From Acidimicrobiales bacterium mtb01 (GTDB lineage: Bacteria > Actinomycetota > Acidimicrobiia > Acidimicrobiales > Ilumatobacteraceae): a stretch of 64,000 nt of DNA. Where the stretch lies: positions 124,001 to 188,000 of the forward strand of contig NBNI01000004.1 in assembly GCA_004379135.1 (NCBI GenBank). The letters are read 5' to 3'. Shown here in pieces: positions 25,020 through 33,308 of this stretch. The position numbers and the translations under genes were made by a program. The notes under the pieces were generated by a model. It was not told where the DNA came from. It searched no databases and saw nothing but the letters and a program-made list of their open reading frames with translations. Each line of letters begins with the position of its first letter. The first letter of the stretch is position 1.

Positions 25020-26075
25020 ATGGCCCCTCGTCGCACTCAGTCCGTCCTCGGCTACTCCCTGGCATTTTTACTGCTATTTACGTCGTGTGGTGGTGACGAT
25101 GGGTCGTCGACGTTCTCGCCCGATGTGAGCGAGGCCTGTCCGTTGCCGGCTCCGGTGTCGGGTCGCGCGGTGCGCGTGGCCACCACCGTCGCGCCCATCA
25201 CGAGCATCGCGGCCAACATCGCGGCCGGTACGCCCACCGAGATCGTCGGCATCGTTCCGGAAGGGACCAATAGCCACACGTATGAGCCGCCGCCGAGTGT
25301 CGCGGCCACGCTCGAGTCGGCCGATGTGGTGTTCATCAACGGTCTCGTGCTCGAAGAGCCCACCAAGGAATTGGCCGAGGCGAACCAGCGCGAAGGCAGT
25401 GTGATCTGCGAACTCGGAACCGTGATCCTCCCCGAGTCCGAGTACGTGTACGACTTCTCGTTCCCGAAGGAGGGCGGCAAGCCCAACCCGCACCTCTGGA
25501 CCAACCCGCCCATGGCCCTCGAGTACGCGGCCATCATCCGGGACACTCTCACGGCAGCCGACGGCGCCAATGCGGCCACGTATCAGGCCAACTACGAAGC
25601 CTTCGCGGTGAAGGTCGAAGCACTGAGCGATGCGGTGCGCACCGCCTCCGAAACCATTCCCTCCGAGAAGCGGCAATTGCTCACCTATCACGACGCCTAC
25701 GCGTACTTCGCCAAGGAGTACGGCTGGACCGTCATCGGCGCGATTCAGCCCTCGTCGTTCGACGAGCCCACCGCCAAGGAAGTCGCCGATCTCATCGATC
25801 AGGTGAAGCAGACCGGCGTTTCCGCGGTGTTCGGCAGCGAGGTGTTCCCGTCGACGGTCCTCGAGCAGATCGGCAACGAGACCGGAGTCCGCTACGTCGA
25901 CGTGTTGCGCGACGACGATCTCCTCGGAGCACCCGGTGATTCCGAGCACTCGTGGCTCGGTCTCATGCGCTTCAACTACGTGACGATGGTCGAAGCCCTC
26001 GGGGGCGACGCCAGCGCCCTGAAGTCCATCGACGTGAGCGACGTTGGTCCCGACACCGCGGTGTATCCGCAGTAA
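25020..26075 (+). CDS. znuA: Zinc/manganese ABC transporter substrate-binding lipoprotein
   Basis: 351 aa. Signal peptide with lipobox LLFTSC, so anchored outside the membrane. Cluster A-I metal-binding sites are visible: histidine in NSHTYEP, NPHLW, and YHDAYAYF, plus an acidic C-terminal site. It has no His-rich loop, so manganese or zinc both remain possible. TAGGGT (25008-25013) is 6 nt before the ATG, a leaderless start. First gene of a three-gene importer operon with the ATPase (12 bp later) and permease. No Zur or MntR box could be recognised in the short upstream region. Confidence 0.92.
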   Translation: MAPRRTQSVLGYSLAFLLLFTSCGGDDGSSTFSPDVSEACPLPAPVSGRAVRVATTVAPITSIAANIAAGTPTEIVGIVPEGTNSHTYEPPPSVAATLESADVVFINGLVLEEPTKELAEANQREGSVICELGTVILPESEYVYDFSFPKEGGKPNPHLWTNPPMALEYAAIIRDTLTAADGANAATYQANYEAFAVKVEALSDAVRTASETIPSEKRQLLTYHDAYAYFAKEYGWTVIGAIQPSSFDEPTAKEVADLIDQVKQTGVSAVFGSEVFPSTVLEQIGNETGVRYVDVLRDDDLLGAPGDSEHSWLGLMRFNYVTMVEALGGDASALKSIDVSDVGPDTAVYPQ

Positions 26076-26087
26076 CGAGTCACATTC

Positions 26088-26915
26088 ATGGTCAAAGTCG
26101 ACGTCACCCCGGCTCGCCTGGCCGGCGAACCCCTCGTGGCCTTCGAACACGTGTCGTGCGCCTACGGGTCGAGCACGGTCATCGATGCCGTCGACTTCGC
26201 CATCATCCCCGGTGAATTCGTCGGGATCGTCGGTCCGTCAGGTTCTGGCAAGACCACGGTGCTTCGGGCTCTTCTCGGTGCACTTGCGCCCGTTCACGGC
26301 AAGGTCCACCGCAAGGCCGGCCTTCGTCTCGCGTACGTGCCGCAGCTCGAGACGGTCGACTGGAACTTCCCCGTCACCGTGCGCGAAGTGGTCTCGATGA
26401 GCCGTCCGTCGCGGTCGTGGTGGCCGCGCACCACGCCGGCCGAGATTCGCGAGATCGACGACGTGCTGGAACGATTGGGACTCGGTGGGTTGGCGAATCG
26501 CCACATCCGCGAGTTGTCGGGTGGTCAGCAGCAGCGCGTGTTCCTCGCGCGCGCCCTCGTTCAGAAACCCGATCTGCTCGTGCTCGACGAACCCACCGCG
26601 GGTGTGGATGTACGCACGCGTCACGAGGTGCTCCACGTGCTGGCTGATCTGAACGAGTCGACGCCCGACGGTGACGGTGTGGCGATCGTCCTCACCACGC
26701 ACGATCTCAATGGCTTGGCCGCCCACCTGCCGCGCGTCATCTGCTTCAACCGCACGGTCATCGCCGATGGGTCGCCCAATGAAGTTCTGCGGCCCTACTT
26801 CCTCGAACGCACCTACGGTGCGCCGATGGAGGTGCTCCAGCACGGAGGCATGCCGGTGGTCGTCGAGCATGGTGCCGACGACCTCCGCGAGCGCCTTAGT
26901 CGCCGGGGTGCCTGA
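26088..26915 (+). CDS. znuC: Metal ABC transporter ATP-binding protein
   Basis: 275 aa. Walker A GPSGSGKTT, signature LSGGQQQR, Walker B LLVLDEPTAGVD and the switch histidine in TTHDL. The adjacent substrate-binding and permease genes define it as the ATPase of a zinc/manganese importer. ATG at 26088, stop 26915 overlapping nothing but 1 bp from the permease start. C-terminal 40 residues beyond the conserved core are specific to this protein. Confidence 0.93.
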   Translation: MVKVDVTPARLAGEPLVAFEHVSCAYGSSTVIDAVDFAIIPGEFVGIVGPSGSGKTTVLRALLGALAPVHGKVHRKAGLRLAYVPQLETVDWNFPVTVREVVSMSRPSRSWWPRTTPAEIREIDDVLERLGLGGLANRHIRELSGGQQQRVFLARALVQKPDLLVLDEPTAGVDVRTRHEVLHVLADLNESTPDGDGVAIVLTTHDLNGLAAHLPRVICFNRTVIADGSPNEVLRPYFLERTYGAPMEVLQHGGMPVVVEHGADDLRERLSRRGA

Positions 26916-26916
26916 C

Positions 26917-27789
26917 GTGCTCGCGGTCGATCTCTCCGAACCCTTCCAGTACGAGTTCTTCCGCAACGGCTTGGTGATCGCCACTTTGGCCGGTGCCTTG
27001 TGTGGACTCATCGGTGTGTTCGTCGTCCTGCGCAACATGAGTTACATCGGCCATGGCTTGAGTCACGCGATCTTCGGTGGAGCGGCGCTCGCGGCCGTGC
27101 TCGAACTGAACTACTTCATCGGAGCTGGCCTTTGGGGTCTGGCTTCCGGTCTGATGATCGGTCGAGTGGCGCGTCGTCGCATCATCGGTGCCGATGCCGC
27201 CATCGGTGTGATCACCACCGCCTCGTTCGCCATGGGTCTCGCACTGCAGGCTCGTTACGGTCAGGCCAGCCGGAGCATCGACGCGGTGCTGTTCGGCAAT
27301 GTGCTCGGAGTGTTCCCCGGCGACATCGCCGCGGTGGCCGGGGTCGGAATCTTCAGCGCGGCCGTGGTCGTCCTGCTGTACCGCAAGTTGCTCTTCACCA
27401 CGTTCGACCCCGAGGTGGCGGCCGTGAGCGGTGTGCGGGTTCCGGCCATGGAAGCAACACTCATGTTCCTCTTGTCGGCAACCATTCTCGTGACGGTGCG
27501 CGTGATCGGTGTGCTGCTCATCTCGGCTCTGCTCGTACTTCCCGCCGTCACGTCGCGGCTCCTCACCAACTCGTTCGGCCGCATGCTCTGGCTCTCACCC
27601 GTGTTGGGGGCGTTGTTCGGCGGTGTGGGCATGTACGCCAGTTGGTACGCCGACGTTCCGAGTGGTGCCGTGATCATCCTGTGCGGCACCGCGGCCTTCA
27701 TCGTCGCGTACGTCAGTGTCGGTGTGCGACGCCGCGCGCGAGTGGCCGGCCTCGATCACCACTCGGGCCCGGCCCTCACCACCGGCTGA
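26917..27789 (+). CDS. znuB: Metal ABC transporter permease
   Basis: 290 aa, about eight hydrophobic segments, with the ABC-3 family hallmarks GIHLSHAIFG-like (GHGLSHAIFGGAA) and DPEVAAVSGV. It forms the membrane channel of the importer with ZnuC. GTG at 26917 has GGGG eight bases upstream and starts 1 bp after the ATPase stop; a GTG at 26908 is an alternative. Ends with a soluble tail containing paired histidines (LDHHSG), possibly metal-binding. A perfect nested palindrome follows. Confidence 0.92.
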   Translation: MLAVDLSEPFQYEFFRNGLVIATLAGALCGLIGVFVVLRNMSYIGHGLSHAIFGGAALAAVLELNYFIGAGLWGLASGLMIGRVARRRIIGADAAIGVITTASFAMGLALQARYGQASRSIDAVLFGNVLGVFPGDIAAVAGVGIFSAAVVVLLYRKLLFTTFDPEVAAVSGVRVPAMEATLMFLLSATILVTVRVIGVLLISALLVLPAVTSRLLTNSFGRMLWLSPVLGALFGGVGMYASWYADVPSGAVIILCGTAAFIVAYVSVGVRRRARVAGLDHHSGPALTTG

Positions 27790-27800
27790 ACAGTGAGGAT

Positions 27801-27843
27801 CTGGTGACTGAAAGTCACCGGAACGGTGACTTTCAGTCACCAG
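27801..27843. repeat. Perfect 20-bp inverted repeat with nested palindromes
   Basis: Arms 27801-27820 and 27824-27843 are exact reverse complements around a GAA loop. Each arm is itself a hairpin, GGTGACT-GAA-AGTCACC, so a cross-shaped structure is possible. It lies between convergent genes, 11 bp after the permease stop, and is followed by two copies of CTCCTACAA. Could be a transcription stop or a chromosome-wide palindromic repeat. Confidence 0.85.
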
Positions 27844-27876
27844 AACACCAACTCCTACAACTCCTACAACTCCCAC

Positions 27877-27909
27877 GACCCCCACACCATCTCGTCGGGG
27901 GTGGGGGTC
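27877..27909 (-). terminator. Candidate terminator of the amidotransferase-like gene
   Basis: GACCCCCAC (27877-27885) and GTGGGGGTC (27901-27909) pair perfectly around a 15-nt loop; the right arm overlaps the first two bases of the stop codon. No T-tract is present, so the strength is uncertain. Confidence 0.4.
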
Positions 27910-29173
27910 AGAGAACCCAGACCGGACCGTCGGGCGTGTCGCGCACTTCGATGCCGACGGCACCGAGACGGTCGCGAATCAGATCGGAGAGGTCGTAGCG
28001 CTTGTCGGCGCGAACCGCGCCACGGAGTTCGATCAGCACGTTCATCACCGGGGCGATGGCGTCGCGCGGATCGGCCAAGCCCTTCACGGCGGCGTCGCCG
28101 AGACGAACGATCATCGAACGCAGGGCGGCGTGAGCCCGGTCCATGGCGTCGCTCTGAAGGGTGTCGGCCGACCAGTTGCGGATGGAAGTTTCCAAATCGA
28201 GCGTGGCGCGCACGGCCCGAGCCGAGTCTCCGGCGGCGAGAGCGGCGTCGAATTCGCTCTCGGCCCGCGTGATGTCGTCGGCGAGCGAGAGTGATCCGGA
28301 ACTCCCCGTCGTCGCCGACGGGTCCGCACCAGCTGACGGTACGACCGATGACGTCGCCGGAACGGCGACCGAACCGCGAGCCGGATCGCGCAGAGCGTCG
28401 ACGGGGAGCGTTCGCCCCGACTCGTACACCGTGGACGCGCCGCGAATGCGCACGGTCACGGTTCCGTTGCCGATGACGGTGGCCGTCCCCGCGTCGATGT
28501 CGATGATGAGCCCGGTGTGCTCGTCGACGCCGATCACGTGCGCCGAGGACGGAAGCTCGGCTTCGAGCATGGCCAGGCGGCGTTCGCCCAAGTAGCAGAA
28601 GCGAGTGTCGTGATGACCGCCCTCGGAGTTGTCGTAGTGCGGGATCACGGCGACTTCGAGATCGATCACCGACAGCACATCGAGGCCGTCGAGCCAACGC
28701 GGTTCCTCGCCCACTTTGTAGATCTCGTAGACCGGAACCGTGTATCGACCGAGCGTGAGCGCGGCCGCCGACGCGAACGTGACCGCGCCACCGCTGCGCA
28801 ACTTCGAGCGAACGACGTCAGGAACCGCGGTGTCGGCCCACTGGCGCAACGCATATGTGGGCGAACCCGGTCCGGCGAACAGATAATCGGCCTGACGAAT
28901 GCGGCTGAGTCCCTGCTCGACGTCGAGCAGATCGGCGCCCTTCACGCGCGTGAGTCCGGCGATCTCGATCGGGTGCCCCACGCTCTGGCGGAAGTACTCG
29001 ACCGCGCGCGAGGCGAGCTCGGGAGCGTTCTCCTGGAAACCGTACGGCGTGTCGAGAACCACCGCGCGGGCACCTTCGGGCAGGCGGGCGATCAGTTCGC
29101 GGTGGTGCTTCATCATCGTCGGGGCGGTCTCGCCTGAACCCATGATGGTGAGAATGCGGGGGAGTGCGGTCAT
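27908..29173 (-). CDS. Peptidase E-like class I GAT domain fused to a CysS C-terminal domain
   Basis: 421 aa. Residues 1-235 look like the peptidase E/cyanophycinase (S51) or type-1 glutamine amidotransferase-like fold: FAGPGSPTYAL and a nucleophile-elbow-like F-A-S135-A-A-A. Residues 300-421 are helical and end with ALRSMIVRLGD, IELRGAVRADKRYDLSDLIR and IEVRDTPDGPVW, which is the C-terminal anticodon-side end of cysteinyl-tRNA synthetase. The linker 265-300 is Ser/Ala/Pro rich. The start overlaps the upstream hydrolase stop (ATGA), so the two are translated together. The reaction is unknown; the CysS-like tail suggests binding of tRNA or amino acyl partners. Confidence 0.78.
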   Translation of the reverse strand: MTALPRILTIMGSGETAPTMMKHHRELIARLPEGARAVVLDTPYGFQENAPELASRAVEYFRQSVGHPIEIAGLTRVKGADLLDVEQGLSRIRQADYLFAGPGSPTYALRQWADTAVPDVVRSKLRSGGAVTFASAAALTLGRYTVPVYEIYKVGEEPRWLDGLDVLSVIDLEVAVIPHYDNSEGGHHDTRFCYLGERRLAMLEAELPSSAHVIGVDEHTGLIIDIDAGTATVIGNGTVTVRIRGASTVYESGRTLPVDALRDPARGSVAVPATSSVVPSAGADPSATTGSSGSLSLADDITRAESEFDAALAAGDSARAVRATLDLETSIRNWSADTLQSDAMDRAHAALRSMIVRLGDAAVKGLADPRDAIAPVMNVLIELRGAVRADKRYDLSDLIRDRLGAVGIEVRDTPDGPVWVL

Positions 29174-30084
29174 GCGAGAAAACCGTTCTTCATGTTCGAG
29201 ACGATCACTTCGGCCAGCCGCTCCGGATGCTGCGCGTGGACATCGTGGTGAGCCGGACGGAACCAGTGCACGCGCGACTTCGCCAGCGCCTTGGTGGCCG
29301 CTTCGATCGACCGATCCTTGTTGGCGGTCCAGGCCACGTCGCCCGAGTCGGCCGGAATCCAGAGAATGGGGCGCTCGATCCGCGGATACAGATCGGACGG
29401 CCGGTGCTCCCACAACTGGCGAAGGATCGCGAGATGGCGGTCGAGAGTGAGCCACGGTCGGATGGTCCCGTCGGCGAGCACCTCGAAGTTCGACAATGCG
29501 CCGATGAGCCCGGACTCGGGCCAGTCGGAGTGCATCGAGCGGATGGCCGCATCCATGCGGCCACTGCGCGTCCCGAGAAGGTTGGGCGGACGCAGAGCCT
29601 GCGCGCACTGGTCCCATTCGGGGAACACGCGACCGAGTTCGATCATGCCTCCGTCCACCGGTACCGCGCCGACGACGCGGTCGCCGTGTCGGTGGGCCGA
29701 GTGCACGACGACGTTGCCACCCCACGATTGGCCGACGAAGATCGCCCGCGGCCAGTCGAAGTGGTCGAGCACCTTCACGAGATCATCGCTCACGGTGTCG
29801 AAGTCGTAACCGTCGTCGGGTTTGTCGGAGAGTCCGTGGCCGCGCAGATCGACGGCCACCGAAGCGATGCCCTGGCGGCCGAGGGCGGCCGCGACGCCGT
29901 CCCACATGCGCGCGTTGGAGGCCAGGCCGTGGATCAAGAGGACCGGCGGCAGCGACGGATCGACCGTGGTGGGTCGGCGCTCGATGGTGCGGAGAACCAC
30001 ACCACCCGAGCCGGGCGCGCCCACGATTCGGCCGTCGTCGACCGGGAAACGGTCGCGGCTTCGAAGAGCGAGATCGTCGGACAT
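29170..30084 (-). CDS. Alpha/beta hydrolase
   Basis: 304 aa. LLIHGLASNARMW oxyanion region, DLRGHGLSD, nucleophile GQSWGG with Ser, and HHDVHAQHPERLAEV giving the His. A Trp after the Ser instead of Met makes it epoxide hydrolase/haloalkane dehalogenase-like in appearance, but the nucleophile is Ser, so esterase or lactonase fits. Co-translated with the amidotransferase-like protein (4-bp overlap), divergent from larE with a 59-bp spacer. Confidence 0.86.
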   Translation of the reverse strand: MSDDLALRSRDRFPVDDGRIVGAPGSGGVVLRTIERRPTTVDPSLPPVLLIHGLASNARMWDGVAAALGRQGIASVAVDLRGHGLSDKPDDGYDFDTVSDDLVKVLDHFDWPRAIFVGQSWGGNVVVHSAHRHGDRVVGAVPVDGGMIELGRVFPEWDQCAQALRPPNLLGTRSGRMDAAIRSMHSDWPESGLIGALSNFEVLADGTIRPWLTLDRHLAILRQLWEHRPSDLYPRIERPILWIPADSGDVAWTANKDRSIEAATKALAKSRVHWFRPAHHDVHAQHPERLAEVIVSNMKNGFLA

Positions 30085-30143
30085 GCCCGATGAGTCTGCC
30101 CGTGCCCGGGGGCCGACCCACTCTCGCGTGGCACGATGGGGGT

Positions 30144-30998
30144 GTGACTCTCCCGGCCACCGATGAACTGAGCGCGAAGATGGCCGCTCTCGAGGGTGTG
30201 TTGGCCGATCTCGGATCGGTCGTCGTGGCGTTCAGCGGCGGTGCCGACTCGGCGTTCCTCGCCGCCATCGCCCATCGAGTCCTCGGGCGCGATCAGGTCC
30301 ACGCCGTCACGGCGGTCTCGCCGAGTCTGGCCGGCGAAGAAGAACGCGAGTGCCGTCAGTTGGCCGTCGAGTGGAACCTGCGCTGGACTCCGGTCGACAC
30401 CGCCGAGATGGAACGGGCCGCGTATCGCGCCAACGATCTCGATCGCTGCTATCACTGCAAAGCCGAACTCATGGATGTGGTCGCACCCATCGCCGAACGC
30501 GACCGAGCCACGGTGGTGCTCGGAGTCAACGTCGACGACCTCGCCGACCATCGTCCGGGTCAGCGCGCCGCCATCGAACGTGGCGCGGTGTTCCCGCTCG
30601 TGTTGGCCGGCTTCACCAAGGCCGATGTGCGCGAAGCATCGCGCCGACTCGATCTGCGCACCTGGGACAAACCGGCCGCCGCCTGTCTGGCCAGCCGCGT
30701 TCCGTACGGAACTCCGGTGTCGGTGGAGATCTTGTCCCGCGTCGACCGTGCCGAGGCGGCGCTGCATCAACTGGGCTTCCGCCAGGTGCGGGTACGCCAT
30801 TACGGCGAGATCGCCCGTCTCGAGGTCGACGAGGCCGAATTGGCCCGTGCGGTATCGGCGCGCCACGCGGTGATCGAGGCCGTGAAGAGCGCGGGTTATC
30901 GCTACGTCACCCTCGACCTCGAGGGATTCCGCAGCGGAAATCTCAATCCCGGCTCGGTTGCCGAGCACGGCTCGACCTTCGACTCCCGCCGCCCGTAG
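30144..30998 (+). CDS. larE: ATP-dependent sacrificial sulfur transferase LarE
   Basis: 284 aa. PP-loop S31-G-G-A-D-S36, then LDRCYHCKAEL and the sulfur donor region PAAACLASRVPYGT with the conserved Cys. LarE gives its own cysteine sulfur to make the thiocarboxylates of the nickel-pincer nucleotide cofactor. The partners larB and larC are not in the window, so here it is an orphan or belongs to another sulfur-transfer route. GTG at 30144 preferred to upstream 30090 because conserved sequence begins there and GGGG precedes it. Confidence 0.88.
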   Translation: MTLPATDELSAKMAALEGVLADLGSVVVAFSGGADSAFLAAIAHRVLGRDQVHAVTAVSPSLAGEEERECRQLAVEWNLRWTPVDTAEMERAAYRANDLDRCYHCKAELMDVVAPIAERDRATVVLGVNVDDLADHRPGQRAAIERGAVFPLVLAGFTKADVREASRRLDLRTWDKPAAACLASRVPYGTPVSVEILSRVDRAEAALHQLGFRQVRVRHYGEIARLEVDEAELARAVSARHAVIEAVKSAGYRYVTLDLEGFRSGNLNPGSVAEHGSTFDSRRP

Positions 30999-31059
30999 CT
31001 CCGGGCCTAGGGTTCGCGGGAGGGTTCGGCGGGTTGCCGGCCCGTCGAAAGGGGTTCTC

Positions 31060-32115
31060 GTGAAACTGTCGATGATGCTCAACTACGCCGGAGGCTTCCA
31101 TGCCGCCGTCGATCGCGTGGTCGAACTCGAGAAGGCCGGACTCGACGTGGTCTGGATCGCCGAGGCCTACAGCGCCGACGCCATCAGCCAGGTTGGCTAC
31201 CTCGCCGCCAAGACGTCGCGCGTGGAGATCGGCACCGGAATCGTCAACGTGTACAGCCGCACCGCCGCACTCATGGCCATGACCGCCGCCGGTTGCGACT
31301 ACGTGAGCAACGGCCGGTTCATCCTCGGTCTGGGTGCTTCGGGCCCGCAGGTGATCGAAGGCTTCCACGGCGTGCCGTACGAGAAGCCGATGCAGCGCAT
31401 CAAGGAGTACATCGACGCCTGTCGCATGATCTGGAAGCGCGAGCAGCCGTTCCAGATGGACGGCCAGACCGTGAAGGTTCCGTTGCCCGCGGGTCAGGGA
31501 ACGGGCCTCGGCAAGCCGTTGAAGATCATCAAGCCCGGTCAGGAGATCCGCACCGACATCCCGATCTGGTGGGCGAGCCTCATGGGATTGAGCGTTCAGG
31601 CCACGGCCGAAGTCGCCGACGGCTGGTTGCCGATCTTCTTCGACCCCGAGAAGTTCCACAACGTGTGGGGCGACGATCTGAAGAAGGGTCTCGCCAAGCG
31701 CGACCCGAGCCTCGGCAAGTTGCAGATCTCGGCCGGCGGCATGGTTGCCATCGACGAGTCGCTCACCGGCGACGCGCAGAAGAAGATCCTCGACTTCGCC
31801 CGTCCCAACGCCGCTCTCTACATCGGCGGCATGGGTGCGCGCGACAAGAACTTCTACAACACCATCTGCAAGAAGTACGGCTACGAAAAGGAAGCGATCG
31901 AAGTCCAGGACCTCTACCTCTCGGGGGAGAAGGACAAGGCCGCCGCGGCCGTTCCGGGCGAGATGATCGAGAAGAGCAACCTGGTGGGTCCGAAGGGATA
32001 CATCAAGGAGCGCCTGGCCGCCTACAAGGAGGCCGGCGTCACCGTGTTGTCGGTCAATCCGGTGGGCCCCGACGCGGTCAAGACCATCGAGACGCTGAAG
32101 GAAATGATCGGCTGA
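31060..32115 (+). CDS. LLM class (F420-dependent-like) oxidoreductase
   Basis: 351 aa luciferase-like monooxygenase fold: MLNYAGGF start, DVVWIAEAYSADAIS strand-helix, RVEIGTGIVNVYSRTA and GRFILGLGASG segments, as in F420-dependent enzymes of mycobacteria and other actinobacteria. It probably reduces or oxidises a small ketone/alcohol-type substrate with F420 or FMN. GTG start at 31060 is favoured by AAAGGGG upstream. Its stop overlaps the next gene (TGATG), so it is translated together with the serine hydrolase. Confidence 0.87.
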   Translation: MKLSMMLNYAGGFHAAVDRVVELEKAGLDVVWIAEAYSADAISQVGYLAAKTSRVEIGTGIVNVYSRTAALMAMTAAGCDYVSNGRFILGLGASGPQVIEGFHGVPYEKPMQRIKEYIDACRMIWKREQPFQMDGQTVKVPLPAGQGTGLGKPLKIIKPGQEIRTDIPIWWASLMGLSVQATAEVADGWLPIFFDPEKFHNVWGDDLKKGLAKRDPSLGKLQISAGGMVAIDESLTGDAQKKILDFARPNAALYIGGMGARDKNFYNTICKKYGYEKEAIEVQDLYLSGEKDKAAAAVPGEMIEKSNLVGPKGYIKERLAAYKEAGVTVLSVNPVGPDAVKTIETLKEMIG

Positions 32116-33308
32116 TGTCGGCGACCGTGGGGGGATCGGTCGAGGCGGGCTGGGAGCCCGTTCGCGACGCTTTCGTCGGCAATCTCGACAGCGGCGAGGA
32201 GACGGGTTGCGCGGTGTCGGTGTACCACCGCGGCCGCAAAGTGGTCGACCTGTGGGGCGGCCACTTCGACAAGGAGTGCACCACTCCGTACACCGACGAC
32301 ACGTTGCAGTTGGTGTTCTCGACCACCAAGGGCATCACCGCCATCGCGGTGGCCATCTGCGTCCAGCGCGGACTCCTGTCGTATTCCGAGAAGGTGTCGA
32401 CCTACTGGCCCGAGTTCGCCCAGCACGGCAAGGCCGACGCGACCGTCGCCCAATTGCTGTCGCATCAGTGCGGTCTCTACACCGTCGACGGCGACATCAC
32501 GCTCGCCGAAGCGCTCGACTGGAGCACCGTCACTGCTCGTCTGGCCGACACCAAGCCGCGCTGGGACATCGGAACCAAGCACGGCTATCACGCCCTCACC
32601 TACGGCTGGTTGGCTGGCGAACTCGTGCGCCGCGTCGACCCGAAGAAGCGCGGCATCGGCGCGTTCGTGCACGACGAGATCGTGCGTCCGCTCGGCGCCG
32701 AGTTCTGGATCGGCCTTCCCGAAGCGCAGGAGTCGCGAGTGTCGCCGATGATCGGCGGCATCAACCCGGCGCCGGGTGAAGACGTCGACCCGGCCATCAA
32801 GGCCATGCTCGAACAATTCATGGGCCCCAACTCACCCGGCGGTCAGGCCTTGTCGCTCAACGGCGCGTTCGGCGGCGAGGGAACGTTCAATCGTCGCGAC
32901 GTGCACGCCGCCGAGATCCCGGCCGCCAACGGCATCACCAACGCGCGTTCGCTCGCTCGCATCTACGCGGCAACCATCGGCGAGGTCGACGGTGTTCGTC
33001 TGCTCGATTCGTCCACGGTCGACGTGGCTCGCGCCACGGTCACTCCGGCCGGCGAGCCCGATACGTGCCTCATCATGCCCACCACGTTCGGAATGGGTTT
33101 CACGACCCACGGGCAGTTCACCCCGTACGCCGGTCCGGGTTCGTTCGGTCATCCCGGTGCGGGCGGATCGGTCGCGTTCGCGCTGCCGGAGAAGCAGCTG
33201 GGTTTCGCCTACGTCATGAACCGCATGGCGCAGAACCTGGCGAACGATCTACGCGCGCAGGTGCTCACTGACGCAGCAGTTGCTTGCGCAGACTCCGCGT
33301 CGCGCTGA
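32115..33308 (+). CDS. Serine hydrolase, beta-lactamase/esterase family
   Basis: 397 aa. SxxK motif S69-T-T-K72, then YHALTYGW as the YxN-like region and HPGAGGS as the KTG-equivalent, the pattern of class C beta-lactamase-related esterases such as LipE-like proteins. No signal peptide, so likely cytosolic esterase rather than a penicillin-binding protein. Starts in a TGATG overlap with the LLM gene. Last 44 bp overlap the end of the convergent MFS gene. Confidence 0.88.
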   Translation: MSATVGGSVEAGWEPVRDAFVGNLDSGEETGCAVSVYHRGRKVVDLWGGHFDKECTTPYTDDTLQLVFSTTKGITAIAVAICVQRGLLSYSEKVSTYWPEFAQHGKADATVAQLLSHQCGLYTVDGDITLAEALDWSTVTARLADTKPRWDIGTKHGYHALTYGWLAGELVRRVDPKKRGIGAFVHDEIVRPLGAEFWIGLPEAQESRVSPMIGGINPAPGEDVDPAIKAMLEQFMGPNSPGGQALSLNGAFGGEGTFNRRDVHAAEIPAANGITNARSLARIYAATIGEVDGVRLLDSSTVDVARATVTPAGEPDTCLIMPTTFGMGFTTHGQFTPYAGPGSFGHPGAGGSVAFALPEKQLGFAYVMNRMAQNLANDLRAQVLTDAAVACADSASR

